DNA of 64,000 bases from SHZL01 sp963815185 (lineage in GTDB: Bacteria; Pseudomonadota; Gammaproteobacteria; Xanthomonadales; SZUA-36). Positions 19,090 to 27,623 of this stretch are shown piece by piece. The position numbers and the translations under genes were made by a program. The stretch lies in the NCBI GenBank assembly GCA_963815185.1, contig CAWFGC010000004.1, positions 248,001-312,000 on the forward strand. The letters run 5' to 3'. The notes under the pieces were generated by a model that had not been told where the DNA came from, did no database searches, and saw only the letters and a list, made by a program, of their open reading frames with translations. Each line of letters starts with the position of its first letter. The stretch's first letter is position 1.

Positions 19090-20590
19090 ATGCGGCTCGT
19101 ACCTGACCTGCTGTCCTATGCCTGCGTCCAGGCGCCTGGGCATCCCGCGGTAGTTGCTGCAGGTCGAAGCCTTACTTTTGCAGAACTGAACTCCCGCGCC
19201 AACCGCCTGGTAAGCCTGTTCCGGGATTTTTCGTTACAGCCGGGTGATATTGTCGCCCTGCTGGCCAAAAGTGAACTCGAATATTTCGAGATTCATATTG
19301 CGGCTATCCGGATGGGACTGGTGTTGATGCCGCTGAATTTCCGGCTGGCATTGCCTGAACTGGAATATATCATTAGCGACAGCAGGCCAGAGTTGCTGAT
19401 CTGCGGCGAAGAGTTTTCTGAAATCGCAGCCGCGCTCCAGGTGGGCAGAAAGCATGTCCTGGGGTCTGATTATGAATCCCTGGTCGCAGCGGTACAGCCG
19501 GCAAACGACACGCATTGGCTCATTTCCGCCGATGCGCCGTTTGTGATTCTCTATACCAGCGGCACCACGGGCCGGCCCAAGGGCACGATCATCAGCAACC
19601 ACGCATTATTTGCCCGCGTCGCCTGCAATTTATTTGAATACCAAATCAGCGCCGAAGACCGGTTCCTGATGTGCCTGCAACTATTCCACATTGGCTCCAT
19701 CAACTGCTTTAGCCATCTCTACGTGGGTTCTACCGTCGTCCTTATCAAAGACTTCGATCCCGAACACGTGCTCGAGCTTTTGCACCGTCACCGCATCACG
19801 GTGGCGCTTTGGGTACCCACCATGATCAATATCATAGTCAACCTGCCTTCAGTGGCTAAGGCTGATTTCACCAGTTTGCGCTTGGTGGTCTACGGCGGCT
19901 CGCCGATTCCGCCGGTGACCCTCTCCCGTGCGGTCGACTTGATGGGCTGTGGATTTCTGCAAACCTACGGGATGACCGAAACCAACGCCATTACCTTCTT
20001 GCGCCCCCGGGACCACGATCCGGTAAACAAGCCACAGCGTTTGGCCAGCGCCGGGACGCCCGGCCTGGGAATGGAGGCACGGGTCGTGGATGAGCGGGAT
20101 CGAGGCCGTGGACACGGGCATGCGCGGGGAAATTGTTTGCCGGGGCCCCTGTCTGATGGATCAATATCTGAATCTGCCCGCCGCCACGGAAGAAGCGATG
20201 CGCGGCGGCTGGATGCATACCGGCGATGTGGGCTATCTCGACGCGGAGGGTTATCTATACGTCACGGACCGCAAGCAAGATATGATCGTCAGCGGCGGAG
20301 AGAATGTCTATCCGCGTGAAGTTGAGGATGTGCTGTTTGAACATCCCGATATTCTCGAAGCGGCAGTCGTGGGTTTGCCGGATGAAAAATGGGGTGAGCG
20401 GGTGCACGCGGTTCTGGTGCTCAAGGCAGGGCGTACAGCGGATGCAGACAGCGTGATTGATTTTGCCCGCACCCGTCTCGCCGGTTACAAGGTGCCAAAG
20501 ACCATGGAGTTCATCGCAGAGCTGCCGAAAAATTCCGGCGGGAAAGTGGCGAAATATGAGCTGCGCAAATCCTGGGCACGCGAAGGATAG
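19090..20590 (+). CDS. AMP-dependent acyl-CoA synthetase, frameshifted near 20095
   Basis: A class I adenylate-forming acyl-CoA ligase, about 500 residues once the frame is repaired. The N-terminal part (19090 to about 20095) has LYTSGTTGRPKGTI and QTYGMTETNAI. After VVDE the frame breaks, and the sequence resumes one base on as GIEAVDTGMRGEIVCRG and continues through HTGDVGYLDAEG to the C-terminal lysine region GGKVAKYELRKS, ending at 20590. Uncorrected, the first frame would run on to 20319 in unrelated sequence. The two halves join without missing residues, so a one-base indel is enough to explain it. Confidence 0.85.
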
Positions 20591-20596
20591 CCGGGT

Positions 20597-20803
20597 ATGA
20601 CCCTCCTGCGCGTTCTCGAATCGATTGAAAATGCGGGCCGCGAAATCCGCAACAGGGTGGTGCGTACCGCCCATGCCAAGGGTATCGGGCGGGGCAGGAT
20701 GTCTGATGATTTGATTGCCTGGCACTGGGCGCCCGCCTGCGGCGGCTGCGCTGGCATGATTTTAGTCACAGCTCCAGGTATTCCTTTAGAAATTTTGCAT
20801 TAA
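20597..20803 (+). pseudogene. Remnant of an NADH:flavin oxidoreductase (Old Yellow Enzyme family), N-terminal fragment
   Basis: A 68-codon frame beginning 6 bp after the AMP ligase. The stretch REIRNRVVRTAHAKG, followed by RMSDDLIAWH and GGCAGMILV, resembles the first barrel strands of OYE/2,4-dienoyl-CoA reductase-type enzymes (NRVVxTAH, then YHxxRAxGGVGL). A whole enzyme has 350-700 residues, and nothing recognisable follows before the WS/DGAT gene. It is read as a truncated remnant. A small independent protein is less likely. Confidence 0.6.
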
Positions 20804-20866
20804 AACAAACTACAATAAATCTGACGGGAATCGAACCTGGTGTTTAGCGCGTAATCGAGAGCAATT

Positions 20867-22435
20867 ATGAAACAACTTTCTCCGGTGGATTCGTTCTTTG
20901 TCTACAACGAACGACCCAACACTCCACTGCATATAAGCCCCATCATGATTTACGACCCTTCTACTGCAGAAGGCGGGGTTGTGAGCTTTCAGGATGTGCT
21001 CGAGACTTTCAGATCGCGATTGCAATTGTCCCCGGTGTTCCGGCGCAAGCTGGTCAAGGTGCCGTTCAACCTGGACAATCCCTACTGGGTCGAAGACAAG
21101 GATTTCGACCTGGAATTCCATGTACGTCACACCGCAGTCCCCAAACCCGGGGACACGCGCCAACTCAACAACCTGCTGGCCCGCTTGCACAGCCGGCCGT
21201 TGGACCTCGCCCGGCCACCCTGGGAAGCCTATGTAATCGATGGGCTGGACCATCTTGAGGGGTTTCCTACCGGCTGTTTCGCAATGTATTTGAAAATCCA
21301 TCACTGCGCCATCGATGGTGCAACGGGCAATCAAATCATCGAAGCCTTGCACGACCTGACGCCGGTGCCTGGTGACTTTAGAAAAGAGGATCGCTGGCGG
21401 CCCGAAGAAACCCCCGGCCAGCTGACTTTGCTCGGCCAATCCTATGTCAACCTGCTGAAGCAGCCCGCAAGGATTCTTACCCTGATCAAGCATACCGTCG
21501 ATTCCCTGAACCTGCCGGCAGAAATCGGGCAGAAGAAATCCGAAATGGAAGATCACGAGATCAAGGAAAAAACCCGCTTCAATTACCCGGTATCCCCTCA
21601 TCGCGTGTTTGGCGCCATGCACGTGGAGCTTGACCGGCTGAAAGCAATCAAGAATGCGGAGGGTAATTGCACGCTGAACGACGTGGTATTGTCGATCGTT
21701 GGCGGCGCCTTACGCTACTATCTGGCCGACAAGGACGAACTGCCCGAATCTTCGTTGATCGCCGGGGTGCCGATCAGCACGCGTGCAGCCGAAGACGTCA
21801 ACGCCACCGGAGGAAACTCGGTTTCCGGCATGCGGGTCAGCCTGCGAACCGATATTGCCGACCCGGTAAGCCGCCTGATCATGATCAATACCGACGCCGT
21901 TGCCTCCAAGGTTTATGCCAACGCAGTGGGTGCGCAAAGGCTGGTGGACATCGCGGAATCCATTCCTTCAAGTATCGCGGCCCTGGGGATGCGCATCATC
22001 TCAGCCACAGGCCTCAGTTCCCGCAATCCAATCATACACACCGTGGTGACCAATGTTCCGGGGCTGCAGGCGCCCATTTACATGTGTGGCGCCAAAGGAC
22101 TGTTGTGGCTCGGAGCCGGCCCGGTTCTGGATGGTATGGGACTGTTCAATACCATCAATAGCTACAATGGGATTGTGAACATTGCCTTTGTCAGCGATCG
22201 CGGCATGATGCCGGATCCGGAGTTTTACACCGAGTGCATCAAGAAGTCGTTCCGCGAGTTGGAAAATGCGGTGCTGCGGCATCCCCCGGCAAGCAAACCA
22301 AAAGCCACGCGCAAGAAGAAGATCGCGCGCAAAAGCCCGGTCAAGAAAACAAAGACAAGCAAAGTAGCAAGGCGCAAATACCCGGTCAAGAAAAAAAAGT
22401 CAAGCGAAGCGGCAAGGCGGAAAAGCCGCCAATGA
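20867..22435 (+). CDS. Wax ester synthase/diacylglycerol acyltransferase (WS/DGAT)
   Basis: A 522-residue bifunctional acyltransferase that esterifies acyl-CoA to fatty alcohols or diacylglycerol for neutral-lipid storage. It opens with the family sequence LSPVDSFFVYNE and carries the catalytic HHxxxDG motif as IHHCAIDGATG. The C-terminal WES domain has NVPGLQAPIYMCGAK. The last 50 or so residues are an unusual Lys/Arg/Ala-rich tail built partly from a 45-bp tandem repeat. An acyl-CoA ligase and a patatin-like lipase follow on the opposite strand, consistent with a storage-lipid locus. Confidence 0.93.
   Translation: MKQLSPVDSFFVYNERPNTPLHISPIMIYDPSTAEGGVVSFQDVLETFRSRLQLSPVFRRKLVKVPFNLDNPYWVEDKDFDLEFHVRHTAVPKPGDTRQLNNLLARLHSRPLDLARPPWEAYVIDGLDHLEGFPTGCFAMYLKIHHCAIDGATGNQIIEALHDLTPVPGDFRKEDRWRPEETPGQLTLLGQSYVNLLKQPARILTLIKHTVDSLNLPAEIGQKKSEMEDHEIKEKTRFNYPVSPHRVFGAMHVELDRLKAIKNAEGNCTLNDVVLSIVGGALRYYLADKDELPESSLIAGVPISTRAAEDVNATGGNSVSGMRVSLRTDIADPVSRLIMINTDAVASKVYANAVGAQRLVDIAESIPSSIAALGMRIISATGLSSRNPIIHTVVTNVPGLQAPIYMCGAKGLLWLGAGPVLDGMGLFNTINSYNGIVNIAFVSDRGMMPDPEFYTECIKKSFRELENAVLRHPPASKPKATRKKKIARKSPVKKTKTSKVARRKYPVKKKKSSEAARRKSRQ
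22327..22416 (+). repeat. 45-bp tandem repeat, two copies, coding the basic tail of the WS/DGAT
   Basis: Units 22327-22371 and 22372-22416 align without gaps, with several substitutions, and a third begins as GCGGAAAAGCC at 22417. They encode PVKK-containing, Lys/Arg-rich sequence like a histone H1 tail. Confidence 0.75.
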
Positions 22436-22463
22436 CAGGCAATGTGTTTGCTCAAGGGAGGCT

Positions 22464-24026
22464 TCAGCCGATACTTCGGTCTTTTCCGGCCCAGTAGGGT
22501 TCACGCAAGGTGGTTTTGAGAATCTTGCCTGAAGCGTTGCGCGGCAGGGCGTCCACAACTTTCAACTGCCGCGGGATTTTGTAACCGGCAATCTTCTCCC
22601 GGCAGAACTCCAGCAATTCATCCTGCCTCAGACTGGCGCCCTGCTTGAGCGCCGCAACAGCGAGCAGCGCTTCGCCATATTTCTCATCCGGAATGCCGAT
22701 GACCGCTACCTCCAGTATTGCCGGGTGCCCGCTGAGGACATTTTCCACTTCTGCCGGGTAGACGTTTTCACCACCGGTAACCACCATATCCTTGATTCGA
22801 TCGCGTAGAAATGCGTAACCGTTTTCATCCTGATAGCCCGCGTCACCGGTGAAGACCCAGCCGTCTTTCAGTGTTTTTTGTGTCTCCTGCGGGAGCTTCC
22901 AATAGGAAATCATGTTGGTGTCGGATTTGACTGCAAACTCGCCAGTCTCGCCGGTAGCCAATTCCTTGCCCAACTCATCAAAGACCTTGATACCCACTCC
23001 GGCCATATTGCGCCCGCAAGAACGCAGCAAATCCGGCTGCCCGGACAGGGCCGTCTGGTGATCATTCCAAGTCAGCGACAAAACCCCGCCACCGGTTTCG
23101 GTTTGCCCAAAGTACTGTACAAACTCACAATCAAAAACCGATATCGCCTCACGCAACAAGCCTTCTGAGATCGGGGAGGCTCCATAGGTTATACACTTCA
23201 AGCGGCTGAAATCGCGCCGGCGGATATCGGGCACGTTGTGGATGAGCGCCTGAATCATCGCCGGCACCATAAAAACAGCGGTAATACCATCGCGCTCAAG
23301 TGCATCCACCACAGCAGCGGGATCAAATGCCCGGTGCAGAACCACGCCGCCGCCGGCCATTAACGCAGTCACGGCCGTCCCCAGCCCACCGATGTGAAAC
23401 AAGGGTGCAATAATCAGATCGCGGGTACCGGCATGCGGCCTGTTCAACAATCCTGCACTATTTTGCACGGTGAGACTGAGCAGGTTCCGGTGGCTGATCA
23501 GCACGCCTTTGGGCCGGCCGGTTGTGCCACTGGTGTAGAGTTGCAGGACGGCATTGTTGGGAGTGAGCGATTGCAATGCGCCAGGGGGCGTGGCGTCGCA
23601 GCTCTGAAGCGCCTCTTTCCAGCCCCTCGCTTCTGACCTGAAGTTGCTGTAGACCTCGATACCTTCGATTCTGGCCGCCAGCTTTTCAGCTTTGTTCAGG
23701 CTGCCGGCATCGGTGACAAGCAACAATGAAGCTTCGGCATCCCTGACGATGTATTCCAGCTCGTCGACAGCCAGCCTGAAATTCAGCGGCACCAGAACAA
23801 TGCCGAGCTGTCCCGCGGCAAACAACAGCAAAATATGATCGGCCGAATTTTCTCCCAGAATGGCTATGCGATCGCCGGCTGACAAACCTTTGGCGTGCAG
23901 CAGGTTGGCAATCCGGTCGATATAGGTATTGGCGGAGGCAAAGCTGAAATTTCTGCCTTGCTCACTTACCATCAATTCATCGCCAAAGGAGCGGGCGAAA
24001 AAATGAATGAGTTGATGTGTCAACAT
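22464..24026 (-). CDS. AMP-dependent acyl-CoA synthetase/ligase
   Basis: A 520-residue adenylate-forming ligase with LQLYTSGTTGRPKGVL, QYFGQTETGGG, GWVFTGDAGYQDENG and the C-terminal lysine region NASGKILKTTLRE. It would supply acyl-CoA, plausibly to the WS/DGAT that converges on it 28 bp away, or re-activate fatty acids released by the patatin-like lipase upstream on the same strand. It is intact, unlike the paralogue at 19090. Confidence 0.92.
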   Translation of the reverse strand: MLTHQLIHFFARSFGDELMVSEQGRNFSFASANTYIDRIANLLHAKGLSAGDRIAILGENSADHILLLFAAGQLGIVLVPLNFRLAVDELEYIVRDAEASLLLVTDAGSLNKAEKLAARIEGIEVYSNFRSEARGWKEALQSCDATPPGALQSLTPNNAVLQLYTSGTTGRPKGVLISHRNLLSLTVQNSAGLLNRPHAGTRDLIIAPLFHIGGLGTAVTALMAGGGVVLHRAFDPAAVVDALERDGITAVFMVPAMIQALIHNVPDIRRRDFSRLKCITYGASPISEGLLREAISVFDCEFVQYFGQTETGGGVLSLTWNDHQTALSGQPDLLRSCGRNMAGVGIKVFDELGKELATGETGEFAVKSDTNMISYWKLPQETQKTLKDGWVFTGDAGYQDENGYAFLRDRIKDMVVTGGENVYPAEVENVLSGHPAILEVAVIGIPDEKYGEALLAVAALKQGASLRQDELLEFCREKIAGYKIPRQLKVVDALPRNASGKILKTTLREPYWAGKDRSIG

Positions 24027-24095
24027 GTGAAACCCACTCTATTCAATCAATGCTGATTTCTCAGATCGTTACGAGGAAAGGAGATACATAAGCAG

Positions 24096-25607
24096 CTAGC
24101 TGGCCAGCGATTGATTTGCCGCCTCGTCATCGTAGTCCAACCCGCTCAGCGCCATTGATAATTCCCGGCGCTCAAAATCTTCAAGCAGCTCGTCGAGGAT
24201 ACGGCCAATTTTTGTACAGTTGCGTATGGCCTCAATTTTTGGCCAGGTTGCCCGCTCCCCCTGGCGGATCATTTCCATCATTTCCTCCGGGGTCAGATGG
24301 GTCAACAGCCGGCGAGGGTCTTTCATGCCGAATTGGTAAATGATGTTGATGTCACCGGTATAGCTTTGCGATAACACCGAATAGTACAGGCTCAACATGG
24401 TTTCGAAGCGGGGAAATCCCTTCATGAAGCGGCGGTTCAGCCGTTCCATTATGGAGGCGTATTCACGCATCCCCACCTTGAACAAGCGCGACGCCATCTG
24501 GTGGAATTCGCCGCTGTGGGCCGGGTCGGTAACAAAAGGCAATACAAAAGGATTCGTCAGACTGACAATATAGTGATTTACACCATACAGACGGGCCAAA
24601 CGCTTGGCCGGCAGATCGTCCGAAAACGCGCCATCTATCCATTTGCGCGAGGGCAAATAGGGCTTGACCCCTCCGTGCTTGTCCTTTGCCATCAGCGTAA
24701 CCGGAGGAAAAATTCCCGGCACAGCCGTTGAAGCCAGTACCGCTGATCGAATCAGTACATTGGGCGAGGTGACGGCGTTCAGAAGCCGGGCTTTTTGCAT
24801 CGGTTCCGCGGGAGAAACGGTAATATTGATTTTCTGTCTGGTGAGGTTATAGGCCTCTTGAAAGGTAAGATCCGCCACGAAATTATCGATAATCGCAACC
24901 ACGCCCTCGCGGTCTAACTTTTGATAGCCATGATCCCAGAGCCGCCGAATCACATTCGCTTCCTGTTTCGACGCAGTCAGCAGATTTTCCACTTTGAAAA
25001 ACTTTTTCAGACTTTCGCGGCTGTTGGTGCCGACCATTGCCGCAAAAACAGCCCCGGCGCTGGCTCCGGAAATCACCCTTGGCAACAGGTTTTCTTCGGT
25101 CAGCGCTTTGATTACCCCCAGATGGAAATTACCCAGGGCGGCTCCGCCGCTGAGCATCAATGCAGAACGGCCATAGCAACGGCTGGCGCGATGGAAAAAA
25201 TCGAGTTTTTCCCCAAAGTTGATATCCGGGTCTTCCCGCTTGCCCAGGTACTGAAGCGCGTCGGCTATCTCATCCACATACTCGTAAATCAGATCCTTGG
25301 TACCAAATTTGGACACGCTGTATAGCGCACTGTCACCGATACCTCCCATATTGCCGTGAATGCCTTCATTGAGCAGGAACAACAGTCCCCGGTCATCGCC
25401 ACTCCGGCGGCATTTGCGCAAACCCTGGAGTTGAGAGGAAATGATGTGGTAGTCATAAAGGCTGCTCTGTTCTCTCTTTTTCCAGGCAGCCTTGCCGGAA
25501 ATGCGATCGTGCGCTCGCGCCGCTTCGGCCCATTCCGCATAGGTTGTTGCATTAGCGATTTGCTGTTCAGCCTTTTGTAACGGAAAGGGTTTTAACAGCG
25601 AAAGCAT
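24096..25607 (-). CDS. Patatin-like phospholipase/triacylglycerol lipase with N-terminal DUF3336
   Basis: A 503-residue serine hydrolase. The N-terminal 140 residues match the DUF3336 region of TGL-type triacylglycerol lipases. The patatin core has the oxyanion glycine loop SGGAALGNFHLGV, the nucleophile motif GASAG, and the catalytic Asp in IDGAF. The start is placed at 25607 (MLSLLKPF); the open frame extends 10 codons further. Beside WS/DGAT and an acyl-CoA ligase, it probably mobilises stored neutral lipid. Confidence 0.88.
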   Translation of the reverse strand: MLSLLKPFPLQKAEQQIANATTYAEWAEAARAHDRISGKAAWKKREQSSLYDYHIISSQLQGLRKCRRSGDDRGLLFLLNEGIHGNMGGIGDSALYSVSKFGTKDLIYEYVDEIADALQYLGKREDPDINFGEKLDFFHRASRCYGRSALMLSGGAALGNFHLGVIKALTEENLLPRVISGASAGAVFAAMVGTNSRESLKKFFKVENLLTASKQEANVIRRLWDHGYQKLDREGVVAIIDNFVADLTFQEAYNLTRQKINITVSPAEPMQKARLLNAVTSPNVLIRSAVLASTAVPGIFPPVTLMAKDKHGGVKPYLPSRKWIDGAFSDDLPAKRLARLYGVNHYIVSLTNPFVLPFVTDPAHSGEFHQMASRLFKVGMREYASIMERLNRRFMKGFPRFETMLSLYYSVLSQSYTGDINIIYQFGMKDPRRLLTHLTPEEMMEMIRQGERATWPKIEAIRNCTKIGRILDELLEDFERRELSMALSGLDYDDEAANQSLAS

Positions 25608-25794
25608 AATTTTCTGTCCAAGAAATGAGGCAACCAAACAACGGTTTTGCAGGTTCCCGGACTGTAAACCATGTTGATCATTTTATCTATTGCTATCGCT
25701 GTTTTACACTGCGTGAAGTCAACTGGATCACTGACGGCGTGGAAATGACCACAGGGCTGACCATCGCAGCGCTGACAGAACGGACGGAAACCTG

Positions 25795-26712
25795 ATGGCT
25801 AAACGCGTATTCATCATCGGCGCCGGCGGGTTTGTCGGTACAGCAGTCGCAAAGTTGCTCAGCGCCAGGGGTTACCAGGTCTCGGGATTGGCCCGCTCGA
25901 AGGAGGCGGCAGAACGTCTGCGGGCGGCGGGATACGGCGCTGAAGAAGGCGACTTGGAGCATTTGCAAAAGCTTGCTGAAATCGCCGATCGATACGAGGT
26001 CACCATATTCGCGCCGACAATACAGTTCAACGAGGAGGCGGCCGTTATCACCCCTCTGCTGGATCGCTATGCAGGCACCGGCAGGGTTTTTATCTTCACC
26101 TCCGGTACCGGTGTGCTGTCGATTCCCTGTCCCAACGGTGAATGGCGTGAAGAAACCTTCGCTGAGGATGATCCATTCACCCCGGTGGACTGGATGGCCA
26201 TTCGGGTGGAAACGGAAAATATGGTTCGGGGATATTCCGCCAAGGGTGTCAGAGCGATGGTCATCAGGCCGCCCTTGATTTGGGGACATGGCGCCAGCTA
26301 TCAGATTCCGGGGATTTTCGAGTCGGTGGAAAAAACCGGTTCGGCCTGTTACGTAGGCTTGGGGCTGCATTTGTATTCCAATGTTCATGTGGATGATTTG
26401 GCGGACCTGTACCTGAAGGCGATCGAGCACGGGGTCGCCGGCGCCCTGTATCATGCGGTCGCAGGTGAAGCCAACTTCAGGCAGATTGCAGAAGCGGTTG
26501 CGGAGGTGATGGCTTGTGAAGCCAGGAGCGTGGACATGCAGGAAGCAACGGAGATCTGGGGACCCGTGATTGCCCGTTTGTTGTTCGCTGTGAGTAGCCG
26601 CAGCAGGGCCGTCAGGAGCAGAAAGGAGTTGGCGTGGTCTCCGCAACACCTGGATATGATCGATGATATTCGCAATGGCTCATATAGAAAACGATATGCT
26701 CCGGCAATCTGA
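25795..26712 (+). CDS. NAD(P)-dependent epimerase/dehydratase (extended SDR)
   Basis: A 305-residue extended SDR. The nucleotide site is IIGAGGFVGTAVAKLL (residues 6-21). A TSGTGV stretch stands at the usual catalytic Ser/Thr region, and VHVDDLADLYLKAIEHG is the typical late motif. A canonical YxxxK is not evident, so it may be an atypical member acting as a ketone reductase or nucleotide-sugar-type enzyme. It is divergent from the patatin gene. Confidence 0.82.
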   Translation: MAKRVFIIGAGGFVGTAVAKLLSARGYQVSGLARSKEAAERLRAAGYGAEEGDLEHLQKLAEIADRYEVTIFAPTIQFNEEAAVITPLLDRYAGTGRVFIFTSGTGVLSIPCPNGEWREETFAEDDPFTPVDWMAIRVETENMVRGYSAKGVRAMVIRPPLIWGHGASYQIPGIFESVEKTGSACYVGLGLHLYSNVHVDDLADLYLKAIEHGVAGALYHAVAGEANFRQIAEAVAEVMACEARSVDMQEATEIWGPVIARLLFAVSSRSRAVRSRKELAWSPQHLDMIDDIRNGSYRKRYAPAI

Positions 26713-26748
26713 GCGGTCCCAAAGCTGCTGCCGAACGCCGCGTCTACA

Positions 26749-27197
26749 TCAGGTATCTTGCTGCGGGGAGCCCTGCCAACCGTCGGCCTTAAGGCTGCCC
26801 GGCCCCTGGTAAATCAGGTCGAAGCGGCGGCTGGCATAGCGCCAGCCTTTATCGAGCCGGGTGCAGACATCGTTGTACACTCCGACGAATTTCAGCGGCT
26901 GTTGCTCCACTGTGACGACTTCCTCGACCAGGTAGACCCGCGACCGGGCTTCATCGCCGGATACGGAAATCTGCTCGGAGGTCATTTGGTGGCATACAAC
27001 CGGAAAGCCGCTCATGGCTTTCTCCCAGCGCGCCATGATGTTCTCCCGCCTTCGATCCACTGTCCCAGAAAAAACCAGCGGCCGTCCGGGGCCCACACAG
27101 ATGACATTGCGCTTGCATCCCTGCGCATGACGGCATCGACATAGGCCGCATTAAGCTCACGGATGGCTAGTTGGTCTTCAAGTGTTTGGTCGTTCAT
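26749..27197 (-). CDS. SnoaL-like/NTF2-fold protein, frameshifted near 27045
   Basis: A small alpha+beta-barrel protein of about 148 residues when repaired. It begins MNDQTLEDQLAIRELNAAYVDAV with the RRDASAMSSVWAPDGRW signature, then breaks after GQWIEG. One base away the sequence resumes as RENIMARWEKAMSGFPVVCH and continues to the end at 26749. Family members are hydratases, isomerases or ligand binders in steroid, polyketide and aromatic pathways. Two related proteins lie at 31606 and 33980. Confidence 0.75.
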
Positions 27198-27459
27198 GGT
27201 GTTCGTGTCCTTTTGGCGTGCCCGTAGTATACCGGCAAGCCGTGAAATCCATGTTTGGAAAATGGACAAGCCATCCGGCGGGTCCGGTGAATCCTGTCTG
27301 TGGCTCAAATGCTCTGTATAATGCAAACAGCGCAAAAACTGTTCGTAGCAAATTGGAGCCGCAGGCGGGAGCAGGAAAGCGAGACCCAAGAAGTGTGACA
27401 ATTGGTGAATAATTGTTCCAATTGGCGCGACGAGAGACCGGGATTGACAAACAACAGCG

Positions 27460-27488
27460 TTGACTGAAGTCATCTAATCCCCTATTAT
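27460..27488 (+). promoter_or_regulatory. Candidate sigma-70 promoter of the TonB receptor
   Basis: TTGACT (27460-27465), a 17-bp spacer and TATTAT (27483-27488) lie 136 bp before the receptor ATG. A short inverted repeat TGACTGAAGTCA (27461-27472) overlaps the -35 box and could be a repressor site. The rest of the 27198-27623 gap contains no gene. Confidence 0.5.
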
Positions 27489-27539
27489 TAAAACAATAGA
27501 ATATTCAAGTATAAAATTCATTGTGGGAAGCCAGGGACG

Positions 27540-27570
27540 GGTAATGCTCCATGGCACTTAAGGCATTACC
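27540..27570 (+). promoter_or_regulatory. Stem-loop in the presumed 5' leader of the TonB receptor
   Basis: GGTAATGC and GCATTACC form a perfect 8-bp stem around a 15-base loop, 54 bp upstream of the start codon. No riboswitch class was recognised. It may affect mRNA stability or translation. Confidence 0.35.
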
Positions 27571-27623
27571 AAGCACGTCCGGATTTCCAACCTAAGCCGT
27601 TCCATACTGGAGGAGCATATAAG

